This document shows, piece after piece, positions 22,595 to 34,030 of a stretch of 64,000 bases of DNA. The notes beneath the pieces were generated by a model, which was given only the letters and a program-made list of their open reading frames with translations, was not told the origin of the DNA and did not search any database. The position numbers and the translations under genes were made by a program. The first letter of the stretch is position 1; every line of letters starts with the position of its first letter. The stretch comes from Gongronella butleri. Its lineage: Eukaryota; Mucoromycota; Mucoromycetes; Mucorales; Cunninghamellaceae. Where the stretch lies: NCBI GenBank assembly GCA_025201375.1, contig JAIWZP010000006.1, positions 372,001-436,000 of the forward strand, read 5' to 3'.

Positions 22595-24099
22595 AAGGAA
22601 CGAAATGGCGCGCACTCTTTTTTTCTTTCTGTTGTGTACATTGCATTCTACATTCGTTCATCTCTCTCTCTATCTCTCTATCTCTCTCTCTTCATTGTGG
22701 CCATTTGTTGCATGCCCACTATTTTTCTGGCATTTAATCAACAAAAAAAAAGTTTAAAATGTAAAATTGCATTGTGTTTTGTAATGTCTTTGAAATGGTT
22801 GCATCATTCCTTTTGGCGCGTCAATACGATAACATTAATTTTGTCGCGTATTTCGAGGCTGCGCAAGCTGTGCCCACGGCACGACACAAATGCGATCAAC
22901 TCACGAGTTGCAAAAACAAAATACTGGAGAATTGTAGCCATGTTTGACACGCGCAGACGCGCTCATGCCCGTGTTACTTACAGTAGTAGTATATGTTGTA
23001 CAGTAAACTGATCTGCTGAGTTCCGTTTGAAGAAAAAACGATCAGTTTTGGAGCCAGCGATTCAGGAAATGCACAAAAGCACGATTTTCATCCGTTTTGG
23101 ATTTTACACAAATAAAGCTTGTGATCTGGTGATGTTTCGATCTCAGTGGATAGAAACTGACGCTTGCTATCATTTCAGTGCCTGAAGCATTTCAGAAACG
23201 TACACATTTACCTTCTAAACACCAAAGAGCGTGTTTTTCAGACTTTTTCGCCCTGCCTTGCCTCCAGAGATTTTTTTACAGCCTGCTTGCTTGCCCGCAC
23301 GCTCAGTGAAAACTGTGTCACGGCTTAAACTACGGCCCGGTGCTAAAGAGTAAAAACGGCGGGCCCGCCCGATTTTTTTTTGGACTCGAAAACACCAAAA
23401 ACCTCCTATTTGTAATATTGTGCATTCATCTCGCCATCTGCATGGTCGAACGCTCGAACCCACTCAAAAAATAGCTGCATCGCGTTCAGCTCAAACTTTG
23501 CAACAGAAAAAGGGAGTTGTATTGTTTTATTAAAATACGAACAGACTGATCTTAACGGGGAATGAGCATAAAAAGGTTATAAAAATACCATAACGGGGTT
23601 AAATCACTACAGTACAGTATACGGGAATGGGGGTTATTGTTGTGCCCGCAAGGGAGCACCGGGACAGCGGGCACGACGGGGAGGTTGGAAGTATACTGTA
23701 ATGGTGGGTCAAGAACATTGTGGATTTATTGCAAGTACGGGGAATGGAATGAATGTGATATCGGGGATAAGGGAAAAAGGAAGGACATGCGCTGTGCGGA
23801 TGTCCTTTTACTGTGTACTCTAAGGATCAAGGGAAAATCGGGGGTCTTATCTACAGATGAGTCAAGATGATGGATCTGAAGGATCCATCAGTGAAAAGGG
23901 GATTTAACGCCAAGTCGAGGGTCAATTGCATGTTAGGAGGTTGGGTCATTATGCATTGGTTTGGCCATCAGGAATTAGGGGCTAAGAGCGGTCGCGTAAA
24001 GGGGACAGCCTTGAGGAGGGATGGCACAGGAGCGCGTAAGAAAGGTAATCCAGAAAAAAAATGTATGGCGCGAATCTTGGCTTGTTTGCGGGCATAACA
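22595..24099. other. AT-rich flank of transposon island
   Basis: 1.5 kb with no intact gene. It starts with a CT microsatellite and then holds decayed sequence. From about 23600 the motif TACAGTA/TACTGTA becomes frequent. Scattered short frames show no family motifs. Confidence 0.5.
22661..22692. repeat. (CT)n microsatellite
   Basis: About 32 bp of tctctc interrupted by two tat steps, in the 3' flank of the WD40 gene. Confidence 0.9.
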
Positions 24100-24560
24100 T
24101 TAATTATCATCAATGGCGGGTAACATCTTGTCAAAATCCTGGCGATAGCTACATTGTGGGACCAGCCATGGAGCATCTTGGAGAGTGCATATTAGGTACT
24201 GTATGTACAGCCAGTAGTGCATTCTCCAGAGGATGTTCATGGCCCATACTGTATGACCTTGGTGATGTCGTCTTGGCTGGCGAGCTTTTTTCAAAATGTC
24301 CCAGATGGCGGTGGTGTGTATCATACAGTAAGCGTGGGCGAAGGGTGTGCCAAGATTGACCTGCAAATACAGTATACAGTATACAGTACAGTATGACCAG
24401 AGGGCGCGTTTTTGTGGACAGTCAAACCAGAAATATTGCAAATCTTCCGTAAGGTTGTTGCAAGGGGACAGGCTGATGACAGCGCGTTCGGCATGCTGAT
24501 GCGATGACGGAAGTGGGCTGTAGTAGCGATTTTGTCATACCAAGTAGTAGTACGTACGAT
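24100..24560 (-). pseudogene. LINE relic: RT zinc-binding (zf-RVT) end
   Basis: On the minus strand the segment LTEDLQYFWFDCPQKRALW matches the zf-RVT motif found after LINE reverse transcriptases. It is followed after a frameshift by TTAIWDILKKARQ and WRMHYWLYIQYL, the usual C-terminal helices. CPLxTT just before it lies in another frame. The copy is dead: it has frameshifts and no RT core. Its orientation is opposite to the LINE at 26.3-34.8 kb. Confidence 0.65.
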
Positions 24561-24934
24561 ACCAAGCTTGGAATGTTTTGTGGGGCATTATTCGTGTTCT
24601 GTACAGACGTTCCCACGCTTTTATTGGTACAGTATGACATCGACCAGAATGGTGACAACATTTGCTGTTATTTGGGGGAGGGGGACCACTCCTCCCGTCG
24701 TGGTCCGTGCATTTTTTCTCGTACTGTACCTACTGTTGTAAGCATGTGTCGTTGGTGTGTACTGTAAAAGTACAGTAGGGACGCAAAAACGTTTATCCGG
24801 CGAAGGAAGTAATCAATTCGCGAAAGAGAAGTACCGGTACCACACAGTATTTGCAACAAAAAATCTCAAACCGCCCCAACAATACTGTAAGGGCTACTAT
24901 GAATACTACTACTGTAGAACAGTACTGTACAGTA

Positions 24935-25945
24935 CAGTGCCCTACCAAAAAAAAGTTTCGCTGTGCATAATTCTCTGCAGTGCAAGGTATCAATTAATCG
25001 CGTTAATCTCTGCTGTATTGATCAATAATGGCTCCAATGACATGAAATTTTGTAGGAACAATGATTTAAAAGTAAAAAAACAATTCTAAAATTATGAAAT
25101 GGTTATAGCAAGCGGGTTGTGAAATAGACCAAAAAAGGGGTACCTGACGCGTCACGCGACGCGACGCGTGCCTACGCGTATAAAATGGCCTGTGGAGACG
25201 AAATGACATTATGAACACCATCTCCAAATTTTTCTGAGACGAGTGCAATCGTGTCCGATTGTATTTTATGAATCAATTTCATGTTACATGCATCACATCG
25301 GTGCTGTGATCAATAAATGTAAAATATTATGTGGCGCGTCATGCACGTGTCAGGCGCGTCCGGATAACAATTTTCATCTCTGTTATGTAATTTTAATCCC
25401 TAGTTGGCTTGAAACTATTGTAATTACAGTATTTAATTTGAAGGACTAGAATAAGCTGTTATCGATCGATTGACCAGTAAAAGCACTATGGCAATGTTAC
25501 GAAGGAAATCGCGACTTTTGACGCGTCTGACACGTGCATGACGCGCCACATAATATTTTACATTTATTGATCACAGCACCGATGTGATGCATGTAACATG
25601 AAATTGATTCATAAAATACAATCGGACACGATTGCACTCGTCTCAGAAAAATTTGGAGATGGTGTTCATAATGTCATTTCGTCTCCACAGGCCATTTTAT
25701 ACGCGTAGGCACGCGTCGCGTCGCGTGACGCGTCAGGTACCCCTTTTTTGGTCTATTTCACAACCCGCTTGCTATAACCATTTCATAATTTTAGAATTGT
25801 TTTTTTACTTTTAAATCATTGTTCCTACAAAATTTCATGTCATTGGAGCCATTATTGATCAATACAGCAGAGATTAACGCGATTAATTGATACCTTGCAC
25901 TGCAGAGAATTATGCACAGCGAAACTTTTTTTTGGTAGGGCACTG
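24935..25945. mobile_element. 1011-bp palindromic MITE with TA target duplication
   Basis: The two ends are near-perfect inverted repeats of 426 bp (24935-25360 and 25520-25945) around a 159-bp loop. Both termini read CAGTGCCCTACC inward and are flanked by TA, the target duplication of the Tc1/mariner/pogo superfamily. There is no transposase inside, so it is non-autonomous. Near identity of the arms suggests a recent origin or ongoing gene conversion. Confidence 0.85.
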
Positions 25946-26287
25946 TACAGTACTGTACTGTACAGTACAGTACTACGACCGACCAGCGACTACAGTACTC
26001 AGAGGTCACTCCGGGGACACACATTTCAACCTCAGAAAATGCCAAATTTGGGAAATTTCGAACTCCGAGTAATCAATGCATCCCAAACAGACAACTCCGA
26101 CAAATTGTTATTGGCATACAAAATGGCAGGTCGCCCCAACTTAAGAAAAATGCCCAAGGAGTGACGCATGAACGGCAGTCGACTGAGAAATGTGCCTGCT
26201 TTGGTGTGATTTTTTTTACAACAATTTAAGGTTTGACACTTCCAAATTAAGCTACGTGGAATCGTGGATTGCATGGAAATTTTTTTA

Positions 26288-27050
26288 GGCACGCCCAAGA
26301 TTAGCTGCCCTTCTGCTCCAAGTCTTCCGGGCCGCGTTTGACGGGAAACCCCCAGAAGAGTCATGGCGCCAGACCAAGATGATCCTGCTATTATGTACAA
26401 GAAGGGCGACCCAGAGGACCTCAAGAACTGGCGCCCTTTATCAATGATTAATACTGGCTGACACAAAGATTTTCACAAAGCGGATGGCCAATCGCCTTAG
26501 ATAGGACAGTGGTCGATCGCCTAGTAAATCCAATGCAGAAGGGATTCATACCGGGACGACAAATATCGAAAAATGGATGATCCTCCAATCCACCATGAAT
26601 CTGATCCGCTCGAACACATGCCCCGGCGTACGACCCATGGCACAAACACGCAGTGGCGGCCAGCCTTGACCAAGAAAAGGCTTATGATAGGAGGGTGCCT
26701 CCGAAATATCTACAGCAAGTACTAACGGCAATGGGTTTCTCGAAGAAGTGGACGACGGCAATAGCACAAATCCTGTTTGAAACCAAGGTGTCCATAGCTA
26801 CTGTATCAATGGCCGCATGGGGGAATCATATCCCCAAGGCAGCAGAGGCCTACTAATAAGGCAAGGCGATCCGATTTCGCCATTCCTGTTCAACCTGGCT
26901 ATCGAACCGCTCATGTGTCTACTCTCGAAGCCGAAGATCTGGCCTGGCATCTTGCTCACTAGTAGCAAAGTCCAAGACCCTCCAGTGCGGATCAGCCAAA
27001 TGGCATATGCTGACGATCTTTTGATTTTTATGGACAGCCCCATCCGATGG
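26288..27050 (+). pseudogene. LINE reverse transcriptase, fragment 1
   Basis: A degenerate non-LTR reverse transcriptase. Readable blocks are ESWRQTKMILL, KKGDPEDLKNWRPLS, NPMQKGFIPGRQIS, RQGDPISPFLFNLAIEPL and the catalytic MAYADDLLIFMDSPIRW at the end. Stops and frame changes interrupt it. It breaks off at a 10-bp target duplication (CATCCGATGG, 27041-27050) and resumes at 33265. Confidence 0.85.
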
Positions 27051-27467
27051 GCGTAGCTAGAATTTTGCGTGGTAAAGCAGGGAACATGCATAACTTTTGG
27101 ACCTCCGCCCGCCAATTTAGGGGTCTGGAGCACTTGTCTTCAAGGGATGCTCCGGATGCTCCGAGCCACTTTTTGATAAACATCCCCTACATTTGTCAAA
27201 CGTCAATGGGGCCACTGTAGGCATGTAATGGTACCAATGCATGCAGCAGCAACAAGTTTGGCAATGTTGAGTGGGTACTCCACATTTGTACGTGATCACT
27301 TACAGTGTTGAGTGGATACTCCACAATGGTGCGTGATCACGAATTTGTGAATGGACCCGCAGCAATCTTGAGCCGATGCAGCGTTGAATAATGCCTTTTT
27401 ATTGTTGCGAAAAAGCAAAAAACGAGCGATCTCGCGGCAGCGTTGCCATTAATTGCGTGTTAAGTGG

Positions 27468-28829
27468 GGAAAAATAGAATTTACCGTACATCTACTTTCA
27501 TCTATTCGACTTCGCCATTTTTTTGCCATTTTTTTTCTCCACTATACCCAGGATTAATTGGAGGCCTTGATGTTGCATTGGCTTGGCCTTGGTGTCCTTT
27601 GATGTTCTTTTTTCGTAAAGACGTTGCCACCGCTCTTAGTCATTGACATGGGCAAGACAATCCAAGATGTCTGTTTTTTTATTTGAGGTTTTGCATCAAG
27701 GTCCAAGGAGTCGAACAAGCCTTTCCGCGTTCGATTTGGCCTAGCCGTTGTGGAGCAATGGGCCGTCAAAGATGTTGAGAAAAGAGTGGCAAATCTGGCA
27801 AAGTTGCATTTTATATGCCCAGCGCCCTGAGCCTAACTTGAAGAATCGCGAAATTTGATTTCTTTTTTTTGCCCTTTTTTGCCCTTCTTTTTGAGCCCCT
27901 CAAGGCCTGTGTGTATGAATCAAACGACAAAACGACGTTCCATGGCTTTCCTTGTGTCAAAGGACGCCGTCCTCAGGCTTGGTGGGCACGCTTGTTCAAG
28001 AAGGCATCAAGGGAGGTACAGTAAGTCATGTGACGAAAAAAGAGTGGGCGGATGGATTGCTACCACTTTGGCCGCTTGTGCGCTTGACCAATAGAGATGT
28101 CCGCTGGTCGGCCCCACCAGCCTCTTTTTTGTCACATGACTTACCTCCCTTGATGCCTTCTTGAACAAGCGTACCCACCAAGCCTGAGGACGGCGTCCTT
28201 TGACACTCAAGGAAAGCCATGGAACGTCGTTTTGTCGTTTGATTCATACACACAGGCCTTGAGGGGCTCTCAAAAAGGGCAAAAAAGGGCAAAAAAGAAA
28301 TCAAATTTCGCGATTCTTCAAGTTAGGCTCAGGGCGCTGGGCATTAAAAAGCAACTTAGCCAGATTTGCCACTCTTTTTTGAATATCTTTGATCGCGTGT
28401 ATCTCCACAATGGCTGGGCCAAATCGAACGGGGAAAGGCTTGTTCGACTCCTTGGACCTTGATGGAAAAAACCTCAAATAAAAAAACAGGCATCTTGCAC
28501 CGGGCAAAGGGAAGAAATCATCAACCCAAAGTAGAATGTCAAGGAAGAAGGAAGCACACAGGCTCTACCGCGGCAACTTTGAGCATTTGGGATGTTCTTT
28601 ACCAGAATCTTTGGACAATCCTCGGCTTCTTGGATTGTCTTGCCCATGTCAATGCCGCAAGAGCGGTGGCAACGTCTTTATGAAGAATGAAACATCAAAG
28701 GACACCAAGGCCATGCCAATACAACATCAAGGCCTCCAATTAATCCTGGGTATAGTGGAGAAAAAAAATGGCAAAAAAATGGCTAAGTCGAGTAGATGAA
28801 AGTAGATGTACGGTAAATTCTATTTTTCC
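27468..28829. mobile_element. 1.36-kb palindromic element, 9-bp duplication
   Basis: Ends GGAAAAATAGAATTTACCG and its inverted copy, flanked by the 9-bp duplication GTTAAGTGG (27459-27467 and 28830-28838). Almost the whole element is an inverted repeat with arms of roughly 0.6-0.7 kb meeting near 28050-28115. The right arm carries an extra block of a bit over 100 bp (around 28490-28620). Non-coding. The repeat unit it interrupts is continuous once the element is removed. Confidence 0.85.
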
Positions 28830-29248
28830 GTTAAGTGGATACTCCACATTGGTGCGTGATCACGAATTTTTGAATGACCTGCCGCCGCAATCTTGAGCCG
28901 GTGCCAGCGTTGAGTAATGCTTTTTATTGTTGCGAAAAAACAAAAAACGAGCGATGTCACGGCATTGCTGCCATGGAAACACGTGTTGACGTGTTGAGTG
29001 GATACTCCACATTGGTGCGTGATCACGAATTTTTGAATGACCTGCCGCCGCAATCTTGAGCCGGTACCAGCATCGAGTAATACCTTTTTATTGTTGCGTA
29101 AAAGCAAAAAACGAGCAATGTCGCGGCAGCGCTGCCAGTTATATGAGTGTTGAGTGGGTACTCCACATTGATGCGTGATCACGAATTTTTGAATGGGCCC
29201 GGAGCAATCTTTAGTCGGTGCCAGCGTCGAGTAACGCCTTTTTATTGT
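28830..29248. repeat. 162-bp unit array, left arm, middle block
   Basis: About two and a half copies of the unit that starts GTTGAGTGGATACTCCAC, includes GTGCGTGATCACGAATTTTTG, and contains TTTTTATTGTTGCG. The last copy is cut by the solo LTR. Confidence 0.85.
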
Positions 29249-29898
29249 TGTCATGATCCCATCTGGACAAATTCTTTTTTTTCTTCTCACTTTTCTCCTC
29301 GCCCGATTACCAAACCACCTCCAACACACGCCCAAGGTCGCCAGATTCTCAACACTCTTTTCCCCATCTCGCTGGCACCTCTGGATCGTGCGCAATCGCT
29401 GTTTTCCTTTTTTTCCTTTATTTTACGCGTCGGGGCGCGACGCGACGCGCCCAATCCCGCCTAATTCCGCTCGGCATTGTTGTGCGACCTCGGTGGCAGA
29501 CCCCCGTCCGTTGGTCGCCAACGCCGTGGCTCTCCCCCCTGTTTCCCCCTTTTTTTCCCTTCTTTTTTTTTCCTTACCTTTCCTGTCTGTTTCCTTTTTT
29601 TTCTTTTCTTTTTCTTTACCGTTCTCAACACCAGCATCGCTCGTCCCCAACTCTCTCCCCTAGTGTTGACCAATAAAAGAGGCTATTCCCCCTCACCACA
29701 TGACTGACCCGTCTTACACGCCAACAAGCTCGCTGCCACCCGCACCACGCCGCATACGCGGCTACGCGGCTCGACAAGAGCGTCGTGCAGCTCGCCAGGC
29801 CGAGCCCGTGCCGAGCGTCGCCGCCCAGCAAGGTCGGACGCGTCGACGCCGAAGACAACATCATGGACACAGGGGTGAGAGCGGGCCGGACCATGACA
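29249..29898. mobile_element. 650-bp solo LTR
   Basis: Starts TGTCATGATCC and ends GGACCATGACA, i.e. TG..CA with short inverted ends, and is flanked by the 5-bp duplication ATTGT (29244-29248 and 29899-29903). Removing it restores the 162-bp unit. Inside are long pyrimidine tracts, an AATAAA near 29670 and an ATG at 29700 followed by a basic, Arg-rich frame to the 3' end. A frame starting inside the LTR would resemble Ty1, where gag begins in the LTR; this is a suggestion only. Confidence 0.8.
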
Positions 29899-29950
29899 AT
29901 TGTTGCAAAATAGCAAAACAAGAGCAAGGGCACGTCAATGTTGCCATGTA

Positions 29951-30657
29951 AATGCGTGTTGAAGTGTTGAGTGGATACTCCACACTGGTGCGTGATCACG
30001 AATTTTCGAATGGACCCGCAGCAATCTTGAGCCGCTGCCAGCATTGAGTAATGCATTTTTATTGTCACAAAAAAGCAAAATACGAGCATTGCCACGGCAA
30101 TGTTGCCATGTAAATGCGTGTTGAAGTGTTGAGCGGATACTCCACACTGGTGCGTGATCACGAATTTTTGAATGGACCCGCAGCAATCTTGAGCCGCTGC
30201 CAGCATTGAGTAATGCATTTTTATTGTCACAAAAAAGCAAAATACGAGCATTGCCACGGCAATGTTGCCATGTAAATGCGTGTTGAAGTGTTGAGCGGAT
30301 ACTCCACACTGGTGCGTGATCACGAATTTTTGAATGGACCCGCAGCAATCTTGAGCCGCTGCCAGCATTGAGTAATGCATTTTTATTGTCACAAAAAAGC
30401 AAAATACGAGCATTGCCACGGCAATGTTGCCATGTAAATGCGTGTTGAAGTGTTGAGCGGATACTCCACACTGGTGCGTGATCACGAATTTTTGAATGGA
30501 CCCGCAGCAATCTTGAGCCGCTGCCAGCATTGAGTAATACATTTTTATTATCACAAAAAAGCAAAATACGAGCAATGTCGCGACAATGTTGCCATGTAAA
30601 TGCGTGTTGACGTGTTGAGTGGATACTCCACTTTGGTGCGTGATCACGAATTTTGAA
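29951..30657. repeat. 162-bp tandem array, left arm, inner block
   Basis: Units begin at 29951, 30113, 30275, 30437 and 30599 (AATGCGTGTTGA), exactly 162 bp apart, the last one partial. Copies are almost identical, which indicates recent expansion or homogenisation. Each contains the 8-bp palindrome GTGATCAC and the hairpin GTGGA-TAC-TCCAC (or a one-base variant). Confidence 0.95.
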
Positions 30658-31654
30658 ATCGCATATTATCTCTGCACAGGCTAATTAAACTTGCTGATTT
30701 TATAGCTTAAAAATGTCTGACGCGCATTTTTAAAAACTGCCTTTTTGGGACTAGATCTTTGCGATAGCCTTTTCTCAGCATCCCACAAAGAAAAGTTTAT
30801 TTTTGATAACGGCTGTATTAAGAAACTTGTGCCCAATCTATCACGTTCATGTGTCAGAGTTTGAATTAGATAAGATTTTGCTGTTTTTTATGGCCAATTC
30901 GCAAGATAATCGGAGTTTCGGAGTTTCAATATTTTTATTGGCATAAAATAAGATCGTCGTTCAAATTTCAAATGTTTATCTTTGGTCTTTGTTGAGTAAC
31001 ATGTGTTTGAAATGTCTTTCGAGTGTGTGGCCTGATTTTCACGCGATTTGGACTCTAGAAAATGCCTTTTCAGATTTCCAAAATTTTTTTCTAAATTCTT
31101 TTGATGTATTACGCAAAATCCCGCAGTGCAATATAATAGTGATATTGTTTGTCATAATGTATACATCAGAAGGCTTGATGGTCGACATCATCGTTGTAAT
31201 CTGTAAATTTCGATGAAAATCATTTAGAGTGGATTCATTTTCAAGCATTAAAGCATGAAAACAACATTTCTGGGATGTTTTGCCCACATTTGTAAGCAAA
31301 AACATCAAAAAAAGTGACAGTCTATCAACTGGTTGTCGAGTAACTGACCAAAATATGTATTATTTCATGATGCCTGTGTAGGATGAACAACTTACGTAAG
31401 CGCTCCAAAAAAGACGTATTTGGGATCTTTGATGGCATGTTTTTTATCAAAAATGCAATAAAAATGAAACGATTACTATACAGACGTTGAGAAATTACAC
31501 AATCAATGTTTTAGAAAAGAGTGCAGATTTGGTGTTAGTTGCTATTAGCAAATAAGTAAAAACGATTTTTTTATGTTATTTTACCTTGCGTTTATCAATA
31601 AAATCGTCAAAAAAATTGGAGGTTACTTAATATGATTTACAGATAATACGATCA
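30658..31654. other. AT-rich core of the foldback element
   Basis: About 1 kb of unique, AT-rich sequence between the inverted arrays. Short frames occur, but none has a recognisable motif. A few bases beyond each array still look weakly inverted (ATCGCATATTATCT against ATCGTATTATCT), then similarity stops. Confidence 0.6.
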
Positions 31655-32520
31655 TTCAAAATTCGTGATCACGCACCAATGTGGAGTATCCACTCAACAC
31701 TTCAACACGCATTTACATGGCAACATTGCCGTGGCAATGCTCGTATTTTGCTTTTTTGTGACAATAAAAATGCATTACTCAATGCTGGCAGCGGCTCAAG
31801 ATTGCTGCGGGTCCATTCAAAAATTCGTGATCACGCACCAGTGTGGAGTATCCACTCAACACTTCAACACGCATTTACATGGCAACATTGCCGTGGCAAT
31901 GCTCGTATTTTGCTATTTTGCAACAATAAAAAGGCGTTACTCGACGCTGGCACCGACTAAAGATTGCTCCGGGCCCATTCAAAAATTCGTGATCACGCAT
32001 CAATGTGGAGTACCCACTCAACACTCATATAACTGGCAGCGCTGCCGCGACATTGCTCGTTTTTTGCTTTTACGCAACAATAAAAAGGTATTACTCGATG
32101 CTGGTACCGGCTCAAGATTGCGGCGGCAGGTCATTCAAAAAAAATTCGTGATCACGCACCAATGTGGAGTATCCACTCAACACGTCAACACGTGTTTCCA
32201 TGGCAGCAATGCCGTGACATCGCTCGTTTTTTGTTTTTTCGCAACAATAAAAAGCATTACTCAACGCTGGCACCGGCTCAAGATTGCGGCGGCAGGTCAT
32301 TCAAAAATTCGTGATCACGCACCAATGTGGAGTATCCACTTAACACGCAATTAATGGCAACGCTGCCGCGAGATCGCTCGTTTTTTGCTTTTTCGCAACA
32401 ATAAAAAGGCATTATTCAACGCTGCATCGGCTCAAGATTGCTGCGGGTCCATTCACAAATTCGTGATCACGCACCATTGTGGAGTATCCACTCAACACTG
32501 TAAGTGATCACGTACAAATG
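31655..32520. repeat. 162-bp unit array, right arm (inverted)
   Basis: Seven inverted copies of the unit, marked by GTGATCAC and GTGGAGTATCCAC (or GTGGAGTACCCAC), covering the same set of variants in mirrored order as the left arm. The left arm has three more copies, all in the inner homogeneous block. Confidence 0.9.
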
Positions 32521-33264
32521 TGGAGTACCCACTCAACATTGCCAAACTTGTTGCTGCTGCATGCATTGGTACCATTACATGCCTACAGTGGCCCCATTGA
32601 CGTTTGACAAATGTAGGGGATGTTTATCAAAAAGTGGCTCGGAGCATCCGGAGCATCCCTTGAAGACAAGTGCTCCAGACCCCTAAATTGGCGGGCGGAG
32701 GTCCAAAAGTTATGCATGTGAGGTGTGGTAAAGTTAGAATTCGTCACCCCGACCCCACTTATACTCAGGGTTTGGTCAATAATGATGAAGCTGAAAATGG
32801 CGTTTTATATGCTTTCAAGGGCGTAGAATCTCCTGGCGGTGTTTAAATTACATGTCCAATTGCAGGTTTTTGAGTACTTAGAGATCTGGCTCAAATGCTG
32901 CAGTTTGCTCTAATGGAAGTACCTCAAAACTTGCTTGAATCGCTATTTTGTCACACGAGTCCAATGTAAAATTTAATTTAGAATTGAATAAAGTTCTCAC
33001 ACGATGTCCGTTAACTTAATGAAATTTCGAGATAATCGCAATTTACGACATTTCGGCCCGATTTTGATTTTTGGCAGTAAATGCGTGATTTTTCGTGTTT
33101 TTACTAGGAGAGCACAGCTCGAAAGTAACACCATTCGATTCCAAATCAAATTTTACATCCAGGGGCGACGCGTTGTAGCCTCTAAGAGCAATTTCGGGGC
33201 GTCTAGCAAGAGATTAAAACGTCTTGCCAGCCAAATACTTTACTACGCAAAATTATAGCTAGGC

Positions 33265-33472
33265 CATCCGATGGCGCAAGTTCAAAAAGCTGTTCCGAAT
33301 CTAGCTACTGTATGCAGAGGCATCCAACGCCAAGCTCAATGTAGACAGGACAGTGATGGTCTCCCTGGGCGGTGCCCCTAGCGACGCTTGGCAAGAGATA
33401 TGCAGAAGAGAAGGCGCATCATCATGGCACGATAGAAGCAGCAAGGAAGCAGCAGTACGATATTTGGGATAC
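33265..33472 (+). pseudogene. LINE reverse transcriptase, fragment 2
   Basis: Continues directly after DSPIRW of fragment 1: RKFKKLFRI, a stop, then YAEASNAKLNVDRTVMVSL and KEAAVRYLGY. It ends at the 10-bp duplication TTTGGGATAC made by the second MITE. Confidence 0.8.
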
Positions 33473-34030
33473 GCCTAGCTATAATTTTGCGTAGTAAAGT
33501 ATTTGGCTGGCAAGACGTTTTAATCTCTTGCTAGACGCCCCGAAATTGCTCTTAGAGGCTACAACGCGTCGCCCTTGGATGTAAAATTTGATTTGGAATG
33601 GAATGGTGTTACTTTCGAGCCGTGCTCTCTTAGTAAAAACACAAAAAATCACGCATTTACTGCCAAAAATCAAAATCGGGCCGAAATGTCGTAAATTGCG
33701 ATTATCTCGAAATTTCATTAAGTTAACGGACATCGTGTGAGAACTTTATTCAATTCTAAATTAAATTTTACATTGGACTCGTGTGACAAAATAGCGATTC
33801 AAGCAAGTTTTGAGGTACTTCCATTAGAGCAAACTGCAGCATTTGAGCCAGATCTCTAAGTACTCAAAAACCTGCAATTGGACATGTAATTTAAACACCG
33901 CCAGGAGATTCTACGCCCTTGAAAGCATATAAAACGCCATTTTCAGCTTCATCATTATTGACCAAACCCTGAGTATAAGTGGGGTCGGGGTGATGAATTC
34001 TAACTTTACCACGCAAAATTCTAGCTACGC
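33473..34030. mobile_element. Intact 558-bp MULE-like MITE
   Basis: Termini GCCTAGCTATAATTTTGCG and the inverted GCGTAGCTAGAATTTTGCG, flanked by the 10-bp duplication TTTGGGATAC (33463-33472 and 34031-34040). It is the reverse-oriented sister of the split copy 200 bp upstream. Non-coding. Confidence 0.9.

Larger units (their letters stand above)
27078..32724. mobile_element. Foldback element with tandem 162-bp repeats in both arms
   Basis: 5647 bp inserted in the MITE, flanked by the 9-bp duplication GTGGTAAAG (27069-27077 and 32725-32733). Outer inverted arms begin with CATGCATAACTTTTGGACC and run about 220 bp before entering arrays of a 162-bp unit. Ten copies of the unit's GTGATCAC palindrome occur in the left arm and seven in the right, in opposite orientation, around an AT-rich core of about 1 kb. 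Two younger elements interrupt the left arm. No transposase was found, so mobilisation in trans by a MULE-type enzyme is inferred from the 9-bp duplication. Confidence 0.8.
27051..33264. mobile_element. 558-bp MULE-like MITE split by a 5.65-kb insertion
   Basis: Outer ends GCGTAGCTAG...ATAGCTAGGC are flanked by the 10-bp duplication CATCCGATGG (27041-27050 and 33265-33274), which lies inside LINE coding sequence. Only 27051-27077 and 32734-33264 belong to this MITE; together they are 558 bp, exactly the length of the intact copy at 33473-34030, which is in the opposite orientation. The 10-bp duplication suggests a Mutator-like transposase. No protein is encoded. Confidence 0.85.

Noticed and set aside
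23430..23480. tRNA-like T-loop (GGTCGAACGCTCGAACCC)
   Set aside because: No acceptor stem or D/anticodon arms could be paired around it.
29625..30647. 340-codon open frame on the minus strand across the 162-bp array
   Set aside because: The unit is 54 codons long, so any open unit yields a long repetitive frame. It runs into the solo LTR and has no family motif.
29951..30657. CRISPR-like direct repeats
   Set aside because: Units are 162 bp with no repeat/spacer alternation, and the genome is eukaryotic.
30989..31308. Short frames in the foldback core as a transposase remnant
   Set aside because: 75-90 codons on both strands, AT-driven composition, no DDE, zinc or other transposase motif.
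27078..32724. Centromere core with inverted flanks
   Set aside because: Symmetry and repeat size fit, but exact 9-bp target duplication and insertion inside a MITE favour a mobile element. Kept only as an alternative.
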